From positions 124,001 to 188,000 of the forward strand of contig NZ_SMLK01000006.1 in NCBI RefSeq assembly GCF_004681975.1: 64,000 nt of DNA. Direction: 5' to 3'. Position numbers and translations under genes: made by a program. Positions 59,701-64,000 of the stretch are shown here, one piece after another (positions within the stretch are counted from its first letter, which is position 1; each line of letters opens with the position of its first letter). Under the pieces are notes generated by a model. That model made no database searches. It saw only the letters and a program-made list of their open reading frames with translations, and was not told the DNA's origin. The stretch comes from Ramlibacter humi (GTDB lineage: Bacteria > Pseudomonadota > Gammaproteobacteria > Burkholderiales > Burkholderiaceae_C).

Positions 59701-62438
59701 CCGCCGGCCATGACCGTGCCACCGGTGTTGCTCACCGCAGCAGCCTGGACGTCCAAGTCGGTGGCCGCGGCCAGCAAGCCCGCCGAGTTGGTGAGGTTGC
59801 CCGATGCGACAGTGAGCGTTCCGCCGCTGAGGATGCCTTGTCCCGCCGCCGTTCCCGTGTTGATCAGGGCGGCACCACCGGTCTGGATTTGAAGATCAGC
59901 CCCTGCTTGCAGCAGGCCGTGGTTGTTCGTGAGGACACCGCCCGTCAGGGCCAGCTGATGGCCCGCCAACACCTTGCCGGTGTTGGTGGTGCCTTGCGAC
60001 TGGATCGACAGGTCGCGGTTGGCCTGCAGCTGCCCCGCGTTCGTCAGCGAGTGCACCGTGAGGGCCGCATCCTGCAGGCTCGCCAGCGTGGAAGCCGCAT
60101 CGTTGGTGAACGACTGCGCAGTGACGCTCAATTGCGTTTGCGCCAGCAGCGTGCCGCCCTGGTTGTTGATGGTGTCCGCTCGGAGGTCCACGGTGCCGCC
60201 GCCGCGGATGCCACCAGCCGCGCCGGAACCGGCGTTGAGCAGGGTGCCCGCGCCCACGTCCACGTGCACCAACTGGCCGCCTTGGATCAAGCCCGCCTGG
60301 TTCTGCAGCCCTGTCGCGGTCACATCAACGGTGCGTGCTGCAGCCATCGTGCCCGCGGCATTGCTCACCATCGCGCTGCTCGCCACCGAGAGATCGCGCC
60401 CCGCCAGGATCGAACCGGTGTTCGTCACGGCACCGCCGCCGATGGACAGATCCGTGCTGGCGGATAGGCGGCCGGCCGTGTTGCTGATCGTCCCGCCGTG
60501 GACAACCAGGTTGCCCCCCGACTGAATGCCCCCGCCGGTCCCGGAGTTGCTGTTGGCCAATGTGCCGCTGCCCGCATCAACCGACAGGTTCCCGCCGGCC
60601 TGGATCAAGCCTTGGTCGTTCGCGATGCCAGTCGCGGCGATCACGGCGTTCTGGGCGGCCACGATCTGCCCCGCCGTGTTGGTCAGCGCCCCACCGGCAT
60701 TCGCACCCAGCGCCCCGGAAGTGGCGATCACGCCCGACCTGTTGTCGAGGCCCGCTGCCGCGTCGACGGTAAGCGTTCCCGTCCCGCTGTGGTCGATGCG
60801 GCCGGCCACGTTCGCCACGCTGCCCGCCTGGACGCGCAGGTTCGAAGCGTTCCCCGCGATCTCGCCACCGGCGTTGTCCAGAGCACCCGACAGCAGGATG
60901 GACGCATCGGCCGTCCCGGTCTGCATGATCTTGCCGTGTACGTTCGACAGCGACGCCGCGGCAATGTCCAGCGCGGCCGACGACACTGCCGCATCGTCGG
61001 TACGCACCGCACCTGCTGCGGTGACCTTCAGGCGCTGGCCGGCCGCCATCGTCGCCGCAGCCAGATCAACGCCGCCTGCGGTGGCCGTTAGCGTGACATT
61101 CCTCGCGTCATTTCGTGAGGCGCCCAAGTCGATGTTGCTGGCGGACACCGCCATGTCCGCTCCGGCCAGGTTCATGCCTTTCGCGGTCACCTGCCCGGTG
61201 GACGACAGATTCAGGGTGCCCGCGCTCCCGATGGAGCCGTCCGACTGCACGCCCGCAGCGAGCGTGGAAGCGCTGGTGCTGTTGATCGAGGCTCCGGCGC
61301 CAGTGGCTTGGATGCTCAGGTCGGCTCCGCTGGCGATCACGGCGCTGTTCGAGAGCGCGCCGTTGGCGGTGATCGCGGCGCCCGTCTGGCCGAAGATCGT
61401 GCCGGTGTTGGTGACGCCCTTGCTTGCGCTGGACATCGCACCCGTGGCCGAGATCGTTCCCGAGTTGGTCAGCAGTCCCTCGGCGCTCAGGACGAGGTTC
61501 CCGCTGGAGCCCCAAGTGCCAGCGTTGCGGACCCCGACCCCCGCTTCGGTCGCGATCAGGTGGATGTAGCCAGCGTACATGCCGCCGAGCTGCGCAGTAT
61601 CGATCGCGAAGGCCGGGGCCGATGATGTGGGAGATACCGGCACCACCTGGCTCGCATCCGCGTTAGTGTTCGCGCTGCCGGCGACGACGCGCAGGTTGTT
61701 GGCCCAGACGCCGCCATTGAGCACGACGGAACGCGCGAGGATGGCCGTGTAGTCCGTGCTGCGCGCATCGAGCCCCGCACCCCCGACCGTCACCAGCCCT
61801 TGCCGCACTTGGAAGCCGTCAAGGGTGCCAGCGGAGCCGATCATGGGAACGCCCGTGGTCAGGGTCGCTCGCGCGGCGTTGATGAAACCTGCACCGTCCA
61901 CTGTGATGCCCGCCGGGTTGGCGACCACCACGTCCGCACGCTGGCCCGCGACCTCGATGAACCCTTTCAGCACGCTGGGGCTGGACGAATTCACCTCGTT
62001 GAGGATCAGCTTCGCGGACCCGCCTGCCAAGGCCGCATTGCCCTGGATCCAGCCACCCAACTGGCTTTGCACGTTGCCAGTGCTGTTGTTCAGGATGACG
62101 CCTTGCTTCGAGACGTCGAACTGGCTGTACTTGTTGTGGCTGACGCCCGCGCTCGAAGGCGCCTGGATGTTCACCAAGGGCACGCCATTCGGCGCGGCGA
62201 TGACCTTGGGCTGCTGGGCGGCCGGCGCGGACGGGTTCGCGATGATCTGGCCGTGGGTAGGGGCCGTGAAAGCACACGCAAGACTGAACGCCAATGCAGT
62301 GAGTGCCTGCGGTGCAAGCGGGGGGCGCCGCGTTCCGCCGGTGCGACCGTCTTTCGCTCTGGACGACGCGGTCTCGGCGACGGCAACGATGGCGCCGCGC
62401 GCGCGGCTGAAGATGAGGCGGTAGCAGTTCTTGTTCAT
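53754..62438 (-). CDS. cdiA: CdiA: two-partner-secreted contact-dependent inhibition toxin
   Basis: 2894 residues. The N-terminus MNKNCYRLIFSRARGAIVAVAE is an extended signal (ESPR). Residues about 65-320 are the TPS secretion domain with ADVVVANPAGITVDGAGF. Residues about 320-1250 are FHA-type repeats (LTNSGTI, NTGGTVMAG and similar, each about 20 residues). After a Trp/Tyr-rich stretch near 1290-1410, residues about 1700-2400 are the second haemagglutinin repeat region. NNYLSAADLRSRAQ near 2612 marks the pretoxin border. The block from about 2727 is shared with the orphan; the tip (about 2775-2894) has VVLGPHVAESSQSYESVAKE, EMGDWKRTSAILGEDKMW and FLDQQIALGKEFLFTVDP. GGGAGAAGAG precedes the ATG. 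Confidence 0.93.
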   Translation of the reverse strand: MNKNCYRLIFSRARGAIVAVAETASSRAKDGRTGGTRRPPLAPQALTALAFSLACAFTAPTHGQIIANPSAPAAQQPKVIAAPNGVPLVNIQAPSSAGVSHNKYSQFDVSKQGVILNNSTGNVQSQLGGWIQGNAALAGGSAKLILNEVNSSSPSVLKGFIEVAGQRADVVVANPAGITVDGAGFINAARATLTTGVPMIGSAGTLDGFQVRQGLVTVGGAGLDARSTDYTAILARSVVLNGGVWANNLRVVAGSANTNADASQVVPVSPTSSAPAFAIDTAQLGGMYAGYIHLIATEAGVGVRNAGTWGSSGNLVLSAEGLLTNSGTISATGAMSSASKGVTNTGTIFGQTGAAITANGALSNSAVIASGADLSIQATGAGASINSTSASTLAAGVQSDGSIGSAGTLNLSSTGQVTAKGMNLAGADMAVSASNIDLGASRNDARNVTLTATAGGVDLAAATMAAGQRLKVTAAGAVRTDDAAVSSAALDIAAASLSNVHGKIMQTGTADASILLSGALDNAGGEIAGNASNLRVQAGSVANVAGRIDHSGTGTLTVDAAAGLDNRSGVIATSGALGANAGGALTNTAGQIVAAQNAVIAATGIANDQGLIQAGGNLSVDAGSGTLANSNSGTGGGIQSGGNLVVHGGTISNTAGRLSASTDLSIGGGAVTNTGSILAGRDLSVASSAMVSNAAGTMAAARTVDVTATGLQNQAGLIQGGQLVHVDVGAGTLLNAGSGAAGGIRGGGTVDLRADTINNQGGTLLAQTQLSVTAQSFTNDAASTLASLQDAALTVHSLTNAGQLQANRDLSIQSQGTTNTGKVLAGHQLALTGGVLTNNHGLLQAGADLQIQTGGAALINTGTAAGQGILSGGTLTVASGNLTNSAGLLAAATDLDVQAAAVSNTGGTVMAGGAGKVKTTGALNNTGGLVQATGSLTVDTGANALTNDATAAGKGIASGGAMSITAGALSNQSGRIAGVGAAGTTVKASTLNNAGGLVVSSGNLGVTATGTITNTAGTFAAGQDLSATAVGYTNLGKFSAQRDLSLTSQNDLNLTGKPLEAGRDLALQTSGQLVNTGELMASRNLAVGANKITNSGSMDAGSQLTAAAATSIVNTGAIVGASVTLQGGTLVANRGVAALIGATDTAGDLTILAPTIENSDDVTATDTMAKPIILGLGRVTLAGGKTAAGGFTAANEVTNRSAIIESGGNLRMYAANVTNTRRTLAFSGTFDQTLSDAEAAALGVSLSGQVGTVNTPDPTQIGGVYIDPPHSGSMNSDYWYTTYNGVAMRNTLLSISPKAQIISGGNIDTSAGSTWKNYWSDISAAGAINLSGVTLDQDGWKGAPRPQVMVNYSGDYHYQTYKGYWWTMSFADDLRYYAGGPNYDSTFSAGGSIAGSGATIINGAHGASAPVSGGTLGSVSVASITPAAGGTGATVMPGPVPASGAKKPHSVTLDLTVPNSALFHPATSPGAAYLVETDPRFTNYRQWMSSSYMLDALNIDPSSLTKRLGDGFYEQRLVREQLLVLTGQRFVGNYTDEDAQYRSLLANAVTAAKQWSLRPGIALSAAQMEQLTSDIVWLVEQDVTLPSGEKTRALVPVVYLAANSTALRPDGALIAANKIELTDLQGFANSGTIATKDSLKLQTQGDLDNRFGQLTSGGAMVLAAGGNVDLTAARLNAGTLQMDVGRNLLLASATQTETGQALGIARQYTMLAALASIDVKGDATLKVGGNVQQSGADIKVGGNLKADIGGTWTMDTVQTGETKSAYRYGGNASSDFESNRGSSLQVGGSAQIGVGGDFIAKGAMLNLGSTADSTASISAGGSVVFEAAKDRAQIDSSSRTSSHGRSASDTKHVLDERVVGTSVNSGGSLVIGAAKDVVVKGSDVNSQGALTVAAGRDVIVTTESERHGSDSTHSGSHRGLVSSKTVNEQSSFEQVLQQGSSLDGQHVSIAAGQDVKILGSQVISDLGTTIVAARDVAIEAATNTTSTNAGRQETRSGLFGSGGSITLGKRSQENDRQTTSTTVVASTVGSVGGDIVIRAGGEYRQTGSDVMAPVGSIDVAAASVKITEARETNRESEQSRVSQSGLSVGISAPVLSTVQSAAGLVKAAEQTGDGRMQALGVAAAAAKGYQAAKDLASIADAANPVEAAGIGLSISLGSSKSQSTQTAQSDIARGSSVAAGQNVSITATGAGRASNILAQGAEISAGRVVQMKADGDVVLKAAQNTASESSSNSSSSASIGVSIGSSGIGITASASKGSGTGNGSDVYYSNTHVGGGERVALLSGADTTLQGAVVTAPQVAASVGGNLRVESLQDTSSYHSNSQTSGVSVTLTPAGVPVGGSISAGRSSIDSTFVSVGEQSGIRAGDQGFQVSVAGATSLLGSQVTSSQRAVDAGNNIFRSAGGITTADLENNASYSGSAIGVTVGAGKNPAGEWNAQGTSAGVGRDSGSATSVSTAGISGVAGDQEARTGDASTSLRPIFDKSKVQSEIDAQVRITAAFGSEAAKVVGDYANAKYEEARKAGDTAGMEAWAEGGAARVALHAVVGGLTGGAKGAAGAAASQAAIEFIGKEVAEADLPDSVKKALIGLAGTAVGAAAAGTSGAAAGYNATTNNYLSAADLRSRAQRLDDARKRGDVVEEVQILREYALKSAANSGVIVHDSILQREQLSLDKAGLEQLLTDPGISGETRMQATISLREVTRAIAVIDKGPVIADALQAGLTLADVATLGQILRAGGLTVKATLELMQSRVGAEASAEAAGRITTNFYVDRGLDLSPQMYRSAAEASTHNPSAGKVVLGPHVAESSQSYESVAKEMGATFFEMGDWKRTSAILGEDKMWYINREFLDQQIALGKEFLFTVDPRKVSQGSFTWREFDHLRSQGYRLENSGDMYRAVR
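54124..54260. repeat. 137-bp block shared with the orphan module (main cdiA copy)
   Basis: This is the counterpart of 51969-52105, in the same orientation. Beyond it toward the N-terminus (54261 onward) the main cdiA has unique sequence, whereas the orphan copy stops at the IS. Confidence 0.8.
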
Positions 62439-62458
62439 CTCTTCTCCCTCGATCCCTT

Positions 62459-64000
62459 TCAGTAGCTCCAGCTCACACTGAAGCCGCCGGTCGTTCTGGC
62501 CGCCTGGAAGCCGTCAGGCTTGCCAATGGGGGTGCCGACGAAAAATTCGTACTGGAACGCGCCTGCAGCGGCCTGGGTACCCCCGCGCAGGCCAATGCCC
62601 GCTCCGCTCAGGCTGCGGCCGATCAGGCGCTGCACGGACGGTCCGCCGACCTGGCCGTGGTCCAGCCATGCGAAAAATTCCTGACCCGATTCCCCCAACG
62701 CCATCGCCAACTCGTTGCGGATCAACCAGCCGCGCTCCGCGACCAACGTTTGTTCGCCCGAGAAGCCGCGGACGGTGTAGCGCCCACCGATCGAGAAGCG
62801 ATCCTGGGGCGTCAGTGGCGTGCGGTTCCACTGCGCGCGCCATTGGCTGCTTGCGCGCCAGCGTTGGCCGAATGACTGGAATGGAACGGCAACGGCTGCG
62901 TCGGCAAATGCCAGGGCCATGCGCGACGTGCCTTCACCGACCAACTCTTCCGGTGCAGGTCGGCTGCCGAAGGCGCCCGTGCCGCGGCGGTAGCCGGCCG
63001 AAAGATCGAGCGTCGCGGGCCCCACGAAGGCGTGATGATTCATCCCGAGCTCCCAGCCACCGACGCGCCGACGCTGCAATTCGATCTCGATGTCGTCGAT
63101 GGCGTTGCTTGAACTGCGCGTGAATGCTCGAACGTAGGCGCTGGTCTTTCCCACGGCGTCCCGCCGCAGCAGGCATGCCGCCTTCACCTCGGCGGTTGCC
63201 GAAGTGCCGCTGTAGACGTAGGTCTGCGACGCACCTGCAACCCGCTGGTAGAAGCGATTGGTGCTGGCGGTGGCGCCCACCAGCCACCAGCCGTACGGGA
63301 TGGACAGGTGCACCGTCTGTGCCCGCGTGCCGCGCTCACCCTGTCCTTCACCGCCCCCCAGGTCGCGCGAAGCTGTCGCATAGAACAGGTCATTCAAGCC
63401 GAGCGCGTTGTCCAGGCTGAGGGTGAACGTGCCCTGGTATCGGCCGGTGGCCTTTGTGCCGCCGTCGTCCGCAGTCAACGACAGCCGCCATGGGCGCGGC
63501 TGCGACCAGGTCACGACAACATCGCTCCATCCCGGACCCAGCGTCGCATCCTCTTCACTCGGCTCAATTTTGAAATCGACCTCGGCCGTAGGTACTCGCT
63601 TGAAGTTCTCCAGCGCCTGCTCCATGGCGCGGAGATTCAGGACTGCGCCCTTCTGCAGCGGTGCGACCGGCGGCAAGGCCTGCCCGGATGCGGTCCTGAC
63701 TGAGTGAAGGCGGCCCGGGACAACCACCAGGTGCAATGTTCCCTGTGAGACATCCTGAGGCGGCACGAACACGCGTGTCGTGACGAAGCCTTTTGCGATC
63801 AGCTGGTTTTGAACGCGGCTGGCCAGGATGCTGAATCCGGCGGCACCCACGCACCGGCCGATGGGCGCATCGTCGCCGGCGGTGCCGGCCAGCGAGGCGC
63901 GCAGTTCGTCGTCCGTCGCCAGTTCGGATTGCCCGGCGAACGTGACCGACCTCAGCGCAAAGCAGATGCCTTCGGCCGGGATGCGCGGGTTGTCGCCGGC
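62459..64000 (-). CDS. cdiB: CdiB: two-partner secretion outer-membrane transporter, partial
   Basis: 514 codons are inside the window, and the frame runs open to 64000, so the N-terminus is missing. The visible start contains a POTRA segment (AEGICFALRSVTFAGQSELA, then GFSILASRVQNQLIAKGFVTTRVFVPPQDVSQGTLHLVVVPG). The rest is the ShlB/FhaC-type barrel: WSQPRPWRLSLTADDGG, GYRRGTGAFGS, FSIGGRYTVRGFSGEQ (the family RGF/Y motif) and the terminal aromatic strand GGFSVSWSY. It exports CdiA. The stop is 20 bases before the cdiA start, so the order is cdiB-cdiA-cdiI. Confidence 0.92.
   Translation of the reverse strand, partial: AGDNPRIPAEGICFALRSVTFAGQSELATDDELRASLAGTAGDDAPIGRCVGAAGFSILASRVQNQLIAKGFVTTRVFVPPQDVSQGTLHLVVVPGRLHSVRTASGQALPPVAPLQKGAVLNLRAMEQALENFKRVPTAEVDFKIEPSEEDATLGPGWSDVVVTWSQPRPWRLSLTADDGGTKATGRYQGTFTLSLDNALGLNDLFYATASRDLGGGEGQGERGTRAQTVHLSIPYGWWLVGATASTNRFYQRVAGASQTYVYSGTSATAEVKAACLLRRDAVGKTSAYVRAFTRSSSNAIDDIEIELQRRRVGGWELGMNHHAFVGPATLDLSAGYRRGTGAFGSRPAPEELVGEGTSRMALAFADAAVAVPFQSFGQRWRASSQWRAQWNRTPLTPQDRFSIGGRYTVRGFSGEQTLVAERGWLIRNELAMALGESGQEFFAWLDHGQVGGPSVQRLIGRSLSGAGIGLRGGTQAAAGAFQYEFFVGTPIGKPDGFQAARTTGGFSVSWSY

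Overview
The window is GC-rich (about 70%) chromosomal DNA with tightly packed genes and many 4-base ATGA/GTGA overlaps. Gene content and order point to a betaproteobacterium of the Burkholderiales, most likely a Comamonadaceae member near Ramlibacter. The supporting clusters are hemE followed by priA, rsmI divergent from yraN-diaA-dolP, and pilU-pilT divergent from a YggS-family gene. The genus is inferred, not demonstrated. No rRNA, tRNA or CRISPR array was seen.

Layout. 1-5.8 kb: a MocR/GntR-type regulator (cut by the window edge) faces a six-gene overlapping cassette: DMT exporter, PLP aminotransferase, glutathione transferase, PhzF-like isomerase, VOC protein and threonine dehydratase-like enzyme. 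5.8-11.3 kb: small stress and housekeeping genes, including a Lys/Ala-rich histone-like protein, a phosphatase-fold protein, an acetyltransferase, a thioredoxin-like protein, a KGG-repeat protein, an MBL hydrolase, a creatininase-family protein and an alpha/beta hydrolase. 11.4-14.6 kb: a stand-alone homodimeric 2-oxoacid dehydrogenase E1 divergent from an Lrp-type regulator (mdeB/mdeR-like). 14.7-30.9 kb: mixed metabolism and envelope functions, including an FKBP isomerase, a sugar dehydrogenase lipoprotein, AlaX, a DsbD/ScsB-type reductase with SH3 and M48 genes, a GH5 lipoprotein, an O-acetylhomoserine sulfhydrylase, a response regulator, a GspB-like protein and a TPR-methyltransferase. 30.9-37 kb: hemE, priA, rsmI, yraN, diaA, dolP. 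37.1-44.1 kb: a beta-hydroxyacid dehydrogenase, a tautomerase, pilU, pilT, YggS, DUF3617, glpK and a small DUF2945 protein. 44.1-50.5 kb: an Lrp-type putR with putA, a DUF378 protein, a hybrid histidine kinase and an acidic protein.

50.5-64 kb is an accessory region of visibly lower GC around the toxin tips. It is a contact-dependent inhibition (CDI) two-partner secretion locus on the minus strand: cdiB (cut by the window edge), a 2894-residue cdiA, and an overlapping immunity gene. Downstream sits an orphan copy of the toxin C-terminus with its own immunity gene. The orphan toxin carries a frameshift and is cut by an IS5-family element whose transposase is itself frameshifted. Next to the orphan module is a recQ-type helicase gene that has lost its central part, so the edge of the island looks like a site of repeated deletion and recombination.

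How the genes work together. CdiB would export CdiA to the surface, CdiA would deliver its C-terminal toxin to neighbouring cells, and the immunity protein would protect siblings. The near-identical 137-bp block shared by the main and orphan toxin genes is a likely recombination anchor for toxin switching. On the metabolic side, two Lrp-type regulators each face the catabolic gene they probably control (E1 and putA), and the MocR regulator faces its cassette across a region with repeated TGTAyTGG half-sites.
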